In this document: positions 8,580 through 17,321 of the stretch, one piece after another
Numbering within the stretch: the first letter of the stretch is position 1
Layout: every line of letters starts with the position of its first letter
Assembly (NCBI RefSeq): GCF_049985285.1
Contig: NZ_JBNIEU010000001.1
Coordinates: 1,337,894 to 1,401,893, forward strand
Origin: Aestuariirhabdus sp049985285
Lineage (GTDB): Bacteria > Pseudomonadota > Gammaproteobacteria > Pseudomonadales > Aestuariirhabdaceae
Length of the DNA: 64,000 nt
Reading direction: 5' to 3'
Position numbers and translations under genes: made by a program
Notes under the pieces: model-generated
What the model was told of the DNA's origin: nothing
Databases searched by the model: none
Seen by the model: only the letters and a program-made list of their open reading frames with translations

Positions 8580-9503
8580 GTGCAATCAATAATCTCCGTT
8601 ACCGGTCTCGGTAAAACCTACGACTCAGGCTTTGAAGCCTTGCGCGACATCCACCTGGATATTCGCCGCGGCGAGATCTTTGCGCTGTTGGGTCCCAACG
8701 GCGCGGGCAAAACCACCCTGATCAGTATTCTGTGCGGTATTGTTAACCCGAGCGGGGGCACGGTGCTAGCAGGTGGGCACGACATTACCCGGGAGTACCG
8801 AGCGGCGCGGAGTAAAATCGGCCTGGTTCCCCAGGAGCTCTGCACCGACTCCTTTGAAAGTGTGTGGGCGACGGTCAAGTTTAGTCGCGGACTCTTCGGC
8901 AAGCCTCCCAATGGAGCCTATCTCGAACAGATATTGCGTCAGCTCTCCCTCTGGGACAAAAAAGATGCCCAGTTGCGCGAGCTCTCAGGGGGTATGAAGC
9001 GGCGGGTGATGATCGCCAAGGCACTCTCCCATGAGCCCGACATCCTGTTTCTGGATGAGCCGACTGCGGGGGTCGATGTCGAGCTGCGCCGTGATATGTG
9101 GAATATGGTGCGTGAGCTGCGTGAGCGGGGGGTCACGATTATTCTTACTACCCATTACATCGAGGAGGCCGAGGAGATGGCCGATCGAATCGGTGTGATT
9201 AACAGGGGGCAACTGATTCTGGTTGAGGAGAAGGAGGCGCTGATGGCGCAGCTGGGCAAGAAAGAGTTGCGGGTCTCCTTACAGGAGCCCCTGCAGGAAT
9301 TGCCCGCGGTGCTGGAACCCTACCAATTGGGGTTGTGTGAAGAGGGTCATGTGCTGGTTTACGGGTACGATACCCAACAAACAACCAATGGCATTGCTGA
9401 TCTTTTGCGTAGCCTTGCTGAGCTGGGGCTCGAAGTCAGGGATTTGCATTCGAGCGAAAGCTCCCTGGAGGAGATATTTGTGAACCTGGTACGAGGAAGC
9501 TGA
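8580..9503 (+). CDS. ABC exporter ATP-binding protein (YadG-like)
   Basis: 307 residues from a GTG start with an AGGAG site. Walker A is GPNGAGKTT, the signature motif is LSGGMKRR and Walker B is DILFLDEPTAGVD, followed by the switch histidine in TTHYIEEAE. The C-terminal 75 residues resemble the DUF4162-type extension of drug and polysaccharide exporter ATPases. It is one base from the ABC-2 permease gene and forms a two-gene operon with it. The pair resembles E. coli YadGH; the substrate is unknown. Confidence 0.9.
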   Translation: MQSIISVTGLGKTYDSGFEALRDIHLDIRRGEIFALLGPNGAGKTTLISILCGIVNPSGGTVLAGGHDITREYRAARSKIGLVPQELCTDSFESVWATVKFSRGLFGKPPNGAYLEQILRQLSLWDKKDAQLRELSGGMKRRVMIAKALSHEPDILFLDEPTAGVDVELRRDMWNMVRELRERGVTIILTTHYIEEAEEMADRIGVINRGQLILVEEKEALMAQLGKKELRVSLQEPLQELPAVLEPYQLGLCEEGHVLVYGYDTQQTTNGIADLLRSLAELGLEVRDLHSSESSLEEIFVNLVRGS

Positions 9504-9504
9504 T

Positions 9505-10266
9505 ATGAACCTCCATGGAATACGGGCTATTTATACCTTTGAGATGGCGCGTGCCTGGCGCACCCTGATGCAGAGCATCGCCTCGCCGGTCCTCTCAACA
9601 ACCCTCTATTTTGTCGTCTTTGGTACCGCCATTGGTAACCGCATGGGTGATATTGATGGCATCAGCTACGGCGCCTTTATTATTCCCGGACTGGTGATGC
9701 TGTCGTTGCTGGGGGAGAGTATTTCCAACGCCTCTTTTGGTATCTTCTTCCCCAAGTTTTCCGGCACCATTTATGAGGTGCTGTCGGCTCCGGTATCCCC
9801 CTTCGAGATCGTTACCGGCTATGTGGGGGCGGCGGCGACCAAATCGATTTTACTGGGGCTGTTGATTCTGTTGACTGCACGCCTGTTCGTTGACTACCAG
9901 ATTCAGCACCCGGTGTGGATGCTGGTGTTTCTGGTATTAACGGCGGTTACCTTTAGCCTGTTTGGGTTTGTTATCGGCATCTGGGCCGATGACTTCCAGA
10001 AACTGCAGATCATTCCGTTGATGGTTATAACGCCCTTGACCTTCCTCGGCGGCGCCTTCTACTCCATTAGCATGCTGCCCGAACCCTGGCAGACCCTGAC
10101 CCTGTTTAACCCCGTGGTTTACCTGATCAGCGGTTTTCGTTGGGCGTTTTATGGGGTTGCTGACGTCAACCTTGGCCTCAGCCTGGGGATGACTCTGTTG
10201 TTTCTGATCCTCTGTCTTGGCGCGGTGTGGTGGATATTCCGCACCGGCTACCGGATCAAGAGCTGA
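9505..10266 (+). CDS. ABC-2 type exporter permease (YadH-like)
   Basis: 253 residues with six predicted membrane segments and the ABC-2 family pattern: an N-terminal cytoplasmic helix, LSAPVSPFEIVTGYVGAAATKS after the second segment, and PLTFLGGAFYSISMLPEPWQ before the last two. It starts one base after the ATPase stop and is its obligate partner. It exports an unknown substrate across the inner membrane. Confidence 0.9.
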   Translation: MNLHGIRAIYTFEMARAWRTLMQSIASPVLSTTLYFVVFGTAIGNRMGDIDGISYGAFIIPGLVMLSLLGESISNASFGIFFPKFSGTIYEVLSAPVSPFEIVTGYVGAAATKSILLGLLILLTARLFVDYQIQHPVWMLVFLVLTAVTFSLFGFVIGIWADDFQKLQIIPLMVITPLTFLGGAFYSISMLPEPWQTLTLFNPVVYLISGFRWAFYGVADVNLGLSLGMTLLFLILCLGAVWWIFRTGYRIKS

Positions 10267-10479
10267 GTGGTGCGCATGGATATGTGATAATAAAATCACA
10301 CACTGCCAGGAAACTGCTAAATCAAGAGGGCTTAGCGTCTGTAATGGTGCGTTTTCTTGAATGCGTCGTTTTAGTAAGGCGTGTGTTGAAATAGCAACTT
10401 AAGCCTGGTTGATTTGTTATTAAATGACGTAGGTTTTAGAAAGCTGTCTTACAGCTGGATTGATAGAGAGGTTGGTCAG

Positions 10480-12375
10480 TTGGAATTTAGAAGTGATATT
10501 AATGCGTTAAGAGCTGTTGCTGTTGTATCAGTTGTTTTGTTTCATTTTGGCTTGCCTGTATTTTTCGGTGGGTTCGTCGGTGTAGATGTCTTTTTTGTGA
10601 TCTCCGGGTTCCTCATGACTGGAATAATTATTAAGGGGCTACATGAGGGCCGGTTCTCTTTGTTGAGATTTTATGCTTCAAGGTCTCGCAGAATCATACC
10701 TGCTTTGGCAGTTATGTGCTTCGCTCTTCTTGTTTTTGGTTTTATTTATCTTCCGCTCGAAGATTTCAGAGATCTTGCAAAAGGAATTAAAAATAGTCTT
10801 TTTTTTGGCTCGAACTTCTATTTCGCGGGTGACGGTGGGTATTTTGACGCCCCGCTAAGTGAAAACTGGATGCTTCATACCTGGTCTCTATCTGTAGAGT
10901 GGCAGTTCTATATGGTGTATCCAATCCTTTTGATTGTATTGCATAGATTTTTAGGGTTTCGGGGAGTAAAAATCACGCTTGTATTAATTGCGGTAATGTC
11001 GCTGGTTTTGTCAGTTTACGTTACAAGTTATAACGCAACATATGCTTTTTATATGCTCCCTACCAGAGCTTGGCAAATGATAGCAGGAGGCTTGGTTTTT
11101 TTGTTTCCCTTGGCTCTTTCTAAAGCTCAGGGGCGTTTTTTTGAAGTGTTAGGTCTTTCGTTCATTTTTATTAGTGTGTATTTTTTTTCTGAAGAGTTGC
11201 TGTGGCCGGGTTATTTGGCGCTGTTACCCGTTGTGGGCGCTGTTTTAGTTATCTATGGCAATTCTTCATCGAGGTTTAGCCGTAACAGGTTGCTCCAGTT
11301 TGTAGGTAAAATATCGTATTCAGTATATTTATGGCACTGGCCTCTGGTGGTGTTTTTGTATACTTGTGGGCTTCTTGGTAGCTTGTACGCTGTTACGGCT
11401 GGAATAGCGCTATCCTTTGTTTTAGGTGCGTTTTCTTTTTATCTCATAGAGTCTAAAGAGTCGATGTTGCCTTCGGCACTTAGGATGCTAGGTAAGTATC
11501 TCTTGGTTGTCATCTCTGTTGCTGGTGTATCGGCCGCAATGGCGTCCGCGGCGAAAAAATACCCCGATATTAGATTCCCCTATGTGGAATTTGGTCAGCC
11601 TGATTATCGTAGTAAATATTTTTCACAGGAGTGTTTTCCTAATGATTATAAAGCTGCGGAATGTAAATTAGGGGAGGGGGAAGTTTCTGTTATTTTGTTT
11701 GGCGATAGCCATGCGCAATCAACAGCGGCAGCTGTTCAGTTGGTGAATAAATCGGCGGCGCTGTCGTGGGCGCGAGGCGGATGTCCTACTCTTCTTAATT
11801 TCAGCATGCGTGATAAAAAACTTGAAGATGTATGCAGGGCATTTGTAAGGGATAAAGTAAATATTCTGGCTGACTCTTTTAACGGCATTCCTTTAGTTGT
11901 TTTTAACCATTTCAGTCTCTATTTAGATCAAAGTCGTGATAATGATTTTAAGGTATATTTTAATGGGGATGCTAATCAGGGCGGGGATGGTCTGTATAAA
12001 GATTATAGAAGGGAGTATGTTAGCACTATATGTGAATTGTCTGTGAATAGGCCTGTATTTATTGTTAGGCCCGTCCCTGTTATGCCGTTCAGTGTATACA
12101 AAGGTTTGAATTTACAAAAGAAAATTCTGGGTGAGAACGCTGATATAGCAATCTCACTGGACGAGCATGTTAAGCGAAATCATGAGGCAAATTTAGCTAT
12201 CGATGAAGCTCGAAAAGAGTGCAATGTAAAAGTTCTTGACCCAGCACCCTATCTTTGCCCCGACGGCAAATGCTTAGGCTCTTACAATGGAAAACCACTC
12301 TACTATGATGATAACCATCTAGTAGATGCGGGCAACGATTTACTAAAAGAGTTGTTTATTGACGTAGTTAGGTAG
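10480..12375 (+). CDS. OafA/YrhL-type acyltransferase with C-terminal SGNH domain
   Basis: An integral-membrane acyltransferase 3 protein, about 631 residues. I favour a TTG start at 10480 because an AGAGAGG site precedes it and the protein then opens LEFRSDINALRAVAV, the usual family start; a TTG at 10414 is the alternative. Ten or more membrane segments run to about residue 355. The periplasmic SGNH domain follows, with GDSH (block I) and DDNHL (block V, Asp-His). It likely O-acetylates LPS or another surface glycan. Base and codon use are visibly more AT-rich than all neighbours, which suggests recent transfer. Confidence 0.9.
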   Translation: MEFRSDINALRAVAVVSVVLFHFGLPVFFGGFVGVDVFFVISGFLMTGIIIKGLHEGRFSLLRFYASRSRRIIPALAVMCFALLVFGFIYLPLEDFRDLAKGIKNSLFFGSNFYFAGDGGYFDAPLSENWMLHTWSLSVEWQFYMVYPILLIVLHRFLGFRGVKITLVLIAVMSLVLSVYVTSYNATYAFYMLPTRAWQMIAGGLVFLFPLALSKAQGRFFEVLGLSFIFISVYFFSEELLWPGYLALLPVVGAVLVIYGNSSSRFSRNRLLQFVGKISYSVYLWHWPLVVFLYTCGLLGSLYAVTAGIALSFVLGAFSFYLIESKESMLPSALRMLGKYLLVVISVAGVSAAMASAAKKYPDIRFPYVEFGQPDYRSKYFSQECFPNDYKAAECKLGEGEVSVILFGDSHAQSTAAAVQLVNKSAALSWARGGCPTLLNFSMRDKKLEDVCRAFVRDKVNILADSFNGIPLVVFNHFSLYLDQSRDNDFKVYFNGDANQGGDGLYKDYRREYVSTICELSVNRPVFIVRPVPVMPFSVYKGLNLQKKILGENADIAISLDEHVKRNHEANLAIDEARKECNVKVLDPAPYLCPDGKCLGSYNGKPLYYDDNHLVDAGNDLLKELFIDVVR

Positions 12376-12448
12376 AAAACATCATAGATCTACGCCGGTA
12401 AGAGAAGTGTGACTATCAACAGGAAATACTCACTGATCCGTCACTCGT

Positions 12449-12486
12449 ATGCTACTCCCTCTGTACAAACGCAGAAGGAGTAGCAT
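12449..12486. repeat. Long hairpin between convergent genes
   Basis: Perfect ten-base arms (ATGCTACTCC at 12449-12458, GGAGTAGCAT at 12477-12486) continue inward through one mismatch into a further TCTG/CAGA pairing around an eight-base loop. It lies between the ends of the acyltransferase and pyrophosphatase genes, where a bidirectional terminator would sit, but there is no T-tract on either strand. Confidence 0.6.
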
Positions 12487-12542
12487 GTATTGGTGACTTC
12501 TAGTGGTACTAAGTCAGGGTAAACTCAGTACAGACCGGCCGA

Positions 12543-13463
12543 TCAGGCGAAGGCTTTTTCCAGTGGCGGAACCACCTGCTTCTTGCGGCTCAACACGCCG
12601 TCGAGCCAGACCTTGCCGTCGATGATGGAGGTATCAAAGGCCCCCTCGACAATGGACAGGTCATCCCCGACCACCAGCAGTTCAGACCCCTCTTGCATGA
12701 TATCGGTCAGCAGCAGGCAGACGCTGTGGCGGCCCCCCTCCTGTTTGAGACGTGCAATATCGGTTTGCAGATCGGCTTTGACACTATCAAATACCGACAG
12801 GTCGACGGTTTCGAGTTGGCCAATGCCCACTCTTTTTCCGCTCATCTCGAAATCCTTGAAGTCGCGCATGACCAGTTCGCGCACCGGGGTGCCCTCGACC
12901 CGTGATTTCACTTTGAACATCTCCACGCCGAAGGCTTTGTAGTCTTCGACGCCGGCGATGGCCGCCAGGGTTTCGACGGCGGCAACGTCAACCGGAGTAC
13001 AGGTGGGGGACTTGAAAATTACGGTATCGCTGAGGATCGCGCTCATCATGATGCCGGCAATGCCCTTGGGCACCTCGACGTTGTAGTAGTCGTACATCTC
13101 TTTGATGATGGTGTTGCTGCACCCGACCGGGCGGATCCAGCATTCCAGCGGCGCGGAGGTGGTGATATCTCCCAGCTTGTGGTGATCAACGATACCCAGC
13201 ACGGTGGCCTCGGAAAGGTCATCGGGGCTTTGGGCCCGATCAGAGTGGTCGACGATGTACACCGATTCGCCAGCGAATGAGGTTTTCAGCTCGGGGGTAT
13301 CGAGGCCAAAAGTATCGAGGATAAAGGTGGTTTCGGGGTTCAGCTCTCCCATTCGAACCGGAACGGCTTCTTCACCGATGGCATTTTTCAGGTAGGCGAG
13401 GGAGATGGCGGAGCAGATCGAGTCGCTGTCCGGGATTTTGTGGCCAAGTACGTAAGCGGGCAT
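12543..13463 (-). CDS. ppaC: Manganese-dependent inorganic pyrophosphatase (family II)
   Basis: 306 residues, the usual size of the CBS-less family II enzymes, which hydrolyse pyrophosphate to phosphate with Mn2+ or Co2+. DHH-phosphoesterase motifs are intact: GHKIPDSDSI near residue 7, DHSDRAQS near 73 and VDHHKLGD near 92. The C-terminal DHHA2 domain ends with the substrate-binding SRKKQVVP. Family II enzymes are patchy among gammaproteobacteria, most of which use the unrelated Ppa; whether ppa is also present cannot be seen here. Confidence 0.95.
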   Translation of the reverse strand: MPAYVLGHKIPDSDSICSAISLAYLKNAIGEEAVPVRMGELNPETTFILDTFGLDTPELKTSFAGESVYIVDHSDRAQSPDDLSEATVLGIVDHHKLGDITTSAPLECWIRPVGCSNTIIKEMYDYYNVEVPKGIAGIMMSAILSDTVIFKSPTCTPVDVAAVETLAAIAGVEDYKAFGVEMFKVKSRVEGTPVRELVMRDFKDFEMSGKRVGIGQLETVDLSVFDSVKADLQTDIARLKQEGGRHSVCLLLTDIMQEGSELLVVGDDLSIVEGAFDTSIIDGKVWLDGVLSRKKQVVPPLEKAFA

Positions 13464-13581
13464 AACAACCTCCAGTAAATTGGCGCACGACTATACCAAA
13501 AAACAGCGAGAACGGTAGCCACTACGTTGGTCGATTAATGCTCAACGGGAGCCCGGTGACGCCCTCTTTTCGAGCGAGGCG

Positions 13582-15711
13582 CTAACGTCGGTTGAAACCC
13601 AGGGGGTCCGGATCCTCTGGGCGAGCATCAATGCTCTCGGCCAGCTCCGCGTCGACAGACTGCTCCCCGTCGCTCAGCTCATCGATCAGGTCGCTGGCCA
13701 CCTCGGGAATAGCGGCCACGACCGCGCAGGCGATATTGAATGACTCGTCGGGGGCAGCATCGGAGATGCGCGAAACAAACTCAACGGCATCCAGGTTGAG
13801 TGCTTGCAGTGCTTCCTCGGGGCTGTTGATGTCATCTATGGTGTCGATCATATCCTCAATGGCTTCATCGCTACGGGCCTCTGACAGATTTTCGGCATAC
13901 TCTTCGGCGACCTGGGACGCCGCAGAGGGCATGGATTCTACCAGGGTTGCCGCGATGTCCAGGGCCTGCTCGGGAACAAGGTCGGTAATTTTGCTAACCA
14001 GCTCGACGACTGTTTGTTCGCTGGTATCCTCCCCGCGATCAGCTGGCCGCACGGCGGCATGCTCCTCTGCCAACACATGGGCATAATACTCCGCTACCTC
14101 CAGCGCCGACTCGGGAGCCGACTCAATGGCGATCCGGGCCATTTCAAGACGCAGGTCAGGCATCGTTTTGCCGATCTGGGCGGCAATTTCTACCACCTGC
14201 TCTGGCATGGACTTGGCTAATTGTTCCACCAGAGCATAGGCTCGTTCGGGTTTTGCCCGCACTACCGCGGCGGTAATTTCGGCGGCCTGCTCGGGGACCG
14301 CATCCAGAAGGACCTGATAGAAGCGCATCGGGTCGATACCATCGGCGCTGGCCACCGCAGTGGCTATTTCGGAGCTGTGCTCTGAGCCGGCTACGACCAC
14401 GGCTCGCGCCAGTTTGACCGCTGCCGCAGGGTCGGTCTCGGCCACCTCGGTGGCGATACGAGACTCTTCACTGACGAACGGGGTGATATCGCTGCGAGGG
14501 TCGAGGTCGACGATCATTGGTGCCGCTCCGGTCTGTACTGACATGTGCTCCTGCTCGGCTACCGGTAGCGCCTTGCGGGCCTTCATACGGTAAACAACAA
14601 AGAGTGCCAGCAGTCCTTGGGTCAGGGCTAAAAAGCTGAACAAAGCACTATGGCCGGCAAGGTCCATCACCAGTGAAGCCGTATAGGGGCCGATCATACC
14701 GCCCAGGGAGAATGCTAAAATCAGGCACCCCATCGCGGCGACCATCTCACTGCTGCGCAGTTTGTCAAAGGATTCGGCGATGCTGATGGGATAAAGGCAC
14801 GAAATAATACCAGCGGTTATAGCGGTTACGCCGCAGACGGGCCAGAACAGGCCCGCATCGGCTAGCCGGGTAATGGACAGCCCCGCCAAGCCTGAGATCA
14901 GCAGCAACGCCAGCAAGACGCTACGGCGATCGAACCGGTCGGCGAGGTAGCCCACCGGAAACTGCAATAGGAATCCGCCCATGATCGCCGAGGCCATAAA
15001 TAGTGAAAGATTGGTACTGTCGATACCGTAGTGGTGGGCGAATACCGGTAACATATTGAATATGGCCGAATAGGCGATGCCCGCCATAAAACAGCTCATC
15101 ACCCCCAGTGGCGAGCGGTGATAGAGGGAGCGCAATGACATCGCCGCTACATCCACTACAACCGGACCGGTTTGGCGGCTCAGAACCATTGGAATGACCG
15201 CGGCGGTGAGCAAGATGCCGGCGAGAACAAACAGCGTTTCTCCGGAAGGGGGCGCCAGATTGAGCAGGAACTGGCCCAGGAACAGGCCCACCATAGCCAC
15301 CACCTGGTAGAATGCGAGCACGCGCCCGCGGTTTTTCTTGCTGGCGCTTTCGTTGAGCCAGCTCTCCATGGCGCAGTAGGCGCAGGCGTTACAGAAACCG
15401 ATCACGATGCGCATGGCACCCCAGAGTGCTGCATCGGTATAGAGGCTGCACAGCAAGATACTCACCGACGCGATGGCCATGCCGCCGGCAAACATTCGAA
15501 TATGTCCTGCCCGCCTGATCAGGCGTCGAGCGTAAAGGCTACCCACCAGCATGCCGACAAAATAGAGCGATAGCACCATACCGATGGTGCCCGTGCCGAA
15601 GGCTTCGACCTCCATGCGCACAGGCAGCAGGATGTTGATCAAGCCATTGCCCAGCATCATGATAAAGCAGCTAACCAGCAAGGAAGCTAAGGGTAAAAAG
15701 GTATGGCGCAT
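13582..15711 (-). CDS. MFS transporter with a long helical-repeat C-terminal tail
   Basis: 709 residues. Residues 1-395 form a twelve-segment major facilitator domain with the loop motif GYLADRFDRRSVL, resembling YcaD-type transporters. The remaining ~310 residues are soluble and acidic, and include tandem ~15-residue units of the form PEQxxEIAxxVxxS (for example VPEQAAEITAAVV, MPEQVVEIAAQIG, VPEQALDIAATLV). The tail looks like an alpha-helical solenoid. The tail's role is unknown; it could be a cytoplasmic sensing or docking domain. The transported substrate is also unknown. No frameshift is seen at the junction. Confidence 0.85.
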   Translation of the reverse strand: MRHTFLPLASLLVSCFIMMLGNGLINILLPVRMEVEAFGTGTIGMVLSLYFVGMLVGSLYARRLIRRAGHIRMFAGGMAIASVSILLCSLYTDAALWGAMRIVIGFCNACAYCAMESWLNESASKKNRGRVLAFYQVVAMVGLFLGQFLLNLAPPSGETLFVLAGILLTAAVIPMVLSRQTGPVVVDVAAMSLRSLYHRSPLGVMSCFMAGIAYSAIFNMLPVFAHHYGIDSTNLSLFMASAIMGGFLLQFPVGYLADRFDRRSVLLALLLISGLAGLSITRLADAGLFWPVCGVTAITAGIISCLYPISIAESFDKLRSSEMVAAMGCLILAFSLGGMIGPYTASLVMDLAGHSALFSFLALTQGLLALFVVYRMKARKALPVAEQEHMSVQTGAAPMIVDLDPRSDITPFVSEESRIATEVAETDPAAAVKLARAVVVAGSEHSSEIATAVASADGIDPMRFYQVLLDAVPEQAAEITAAVVRAKPERAYALVEQLAKSMPEQVVEIAAQIGKTMPDLRLEMARIAIESAPESALEVAEYYAHVLAEEHAAVRPADRGEDTSEQTVVELVSKITDLVPEQALDIAATLVESMPSAASQVAEEYAENLSEARSDEAIEDMIDTIDDINSPEEALQALNLDAVEFVSRISDAAPDESFNIACAVVAAIPEVASDLIDELSDGEQSVDAELAESIDARPEDPDPLGFNRR

Positions 15712-15967
15712 AAACAGGGCCTGTGCGGTCGATAATTGGTGGGGAATTGGAGCAGTTTTGGCGCAGGCTACACAAGCCTTCGTTTGAAAGCTAATAATAG
15801 TTCAATATCGGTTGAGGTGATTAATTCTCATATTGTTATGGTGTGTGGCAAGATGTGCGGCAACGAAGCCAGCAAGCGCTACGCTGCCATCGCCTCATTG
15901 CGCCCCCTGTTTGACCCTGCGATGGAAAAGATAAGGTGCTAGGGTGCCCGGGGGCAGATCGTGGCGT

Positions 15968-16477
15968 CTAATCGAGTGTTTGCAGCAGCCCTGAGTGGTA
16001 ATCATCGGTGCTGATGTTCAGCCCCAAATGGGCGATCTTGTCATCGAGCCGCTGGATATCACGAATCAGCTGGTCTGCCGTCAGGGTGTTATCGTCCAGT
16101 TCGTAGAGCTGTTGACTGCCCCGGTAGCTGAAGTTCAATATCACCAGCGCATCCGGGTTATCATTTTCTGCCGCCGCATTAAGCTTGGCGGTTTTACGAT
16201 AGATGCGATTGAGCTCCTGCTTGAGTCTCCACACGTACATCACCTCGGACATATAGGGGTGCTGTCGGTAATGACGCAGCACCAGCGCGATTACTGCTCC
16301 TCCAATAGCCAGTCCCGCCAGATTGAGGGAAAAATTGGAGCCTCCCGGCTCGCCCAGCAAGTGGATGAGGAGGGTCGAGCTTGCCAGGGAGGTGGCCGCT
16401 AGCAACACAATCACCGCCGCAATGACGCGATTAAGGTGCTTTCGGTAGATGCTTTTATCGATGGTTTGTAGTTGCAT
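15968..16477 (-). CDS. DUF3087 membrane protein
   Basis: 169 residues, matching the DUF3087 family of marine gammaproteobacteria. Two membrane segments (about 18-38 and 47-66) are followed by a charged cytoplasmic domain with VMYVWRLKQELNRIYRK and NFSYRGSQQLYELDDNTLT. No function is known. It stands alone, divergent from the hypothetical gene at 16722. Confidence 0.8.
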   Translation of the reverse strand: MQLQTIDKSIYRKHLNRVIAAVIVLLAATSLASSTLLIHLLGEPGGSNFSLNLAGLAIGGAVIALVLRHYRQHPYMSEVMYVWRLKQELNRIYRKTAKLNAAAENDNPDALVILNFSYRGSQQLYELDDNTLTADQLIRDIQRLDDKIAHLGLNISTDDYHSGLLQTLD

Positions 16478-16721
16478 GTCAGGTGCTTGGATCCGGTTTT
16501 AGTCATCCGCAATTCTATACAATCCGGGGGGCTAATGTCTGGATTGGGTGATCGCGCAACAGGGAACGTCAATCTACCTCCAGTTGTGACCACCGCCCTC
16601 ACCAGATCGCAGCGCCTGTAGTAGGGTGTTCATCAAGACAAGCCTGCCCCGGTGTTTTGTCGTCGCGGGGAGGAGAAGATCAAAAAATGGGTTATGGTGC
16701 AATGGGCCTGAGGGGATTGTA

Positions 16722-17321
16722 ATGGAACAATACAGTGACGACCTGGTTGAATTGGGAAACCAGGCGTGGATTCTAAATGGTTCGCTGGCTGAACTGCACC
16801 GCTTTAAGGGCGCTGTTGAGCGGCATATAGCGGCGCAGCCTTCGACTACCGAGACCCTGGGGCACGACCTGGCCCAGGACCTGATACCCGCGATTGAGCG
16901 CCTGAAGGTTCGCCAGCAAGCCCTGCTGGCTAAATGGTTGCGACGTATCCGGGAGCAGTCCCTGCATCCGCAGTGGATTGTCGTGCTCGATCAGCCCTGG
17001 GGCAGCCGTCTTGTCGTGCCGGAGCCGCTAAGCAAGCGGATGCAGGTCGAGGATGCGGTGTCCATGACCCTGGCGGACGCCCGGGAGTTAGCGTGCAGGT
17101 ATCCGGATCAATTTTTTACAGCGTACAAACACCGCAGGGCAGGTGATGATACCGATGTGACCCAAGCCCCCGATGCTATTGTTGATATTACTCGCTTCGC
17201 TGGGGTGCATTTGAGTGTATCCAAAATGTGGTGGAGTTGGTGGCTTGAGCCTCAATGGCCGTTGTGCCGATTGCAGGTGATGAGTGAAAATCTTTGGGAG
17301 ATTGATTCCTGCGGCAGCTAG
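16722..17321 (+). CDS. Hypothetical protein, 199 aa
   Basis: I do not recognise this protein. The ATG at 16722 follows a GAGGGG site; the frame extends upstream to 16626 but the added residues look non-coding. It is soluble and helical in the first 90 residues. A later part holds a conserved-looking WIVVLDQPWGSRLVVPEPL stretch and a tryptophan-rich MWWSWWLEPQWPL near the C terminus. No signal peptide or metal motif is seen. Codon use resembles its neighbours. Confidence 0.6.
   Translation: MEQYSDDLVELGNQAWILNGSLAELHRFKGAVERHIAAQPSTTETLGHDLAQDLIPAIERLKVRQQALLAKWLRRIREQSLHPQWIVVLDQPWGSRLVVPEPLSKRMQVEDAVSMTLADARELACRYPDQFFTAYKHRRAGDDTDVTQAPDAIVDITRFAGVHLSVSKMWWSWWLEPQWPLCRLQVMSENLWEIDSCGS

Noticed and set aside
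10283..10300. CRP-like palindrome TGTGAT...ATCACA before the acyltransferase
   Set aside because: The spacing between TGTGA and TCACA is eight bases, not the six required for CRP.
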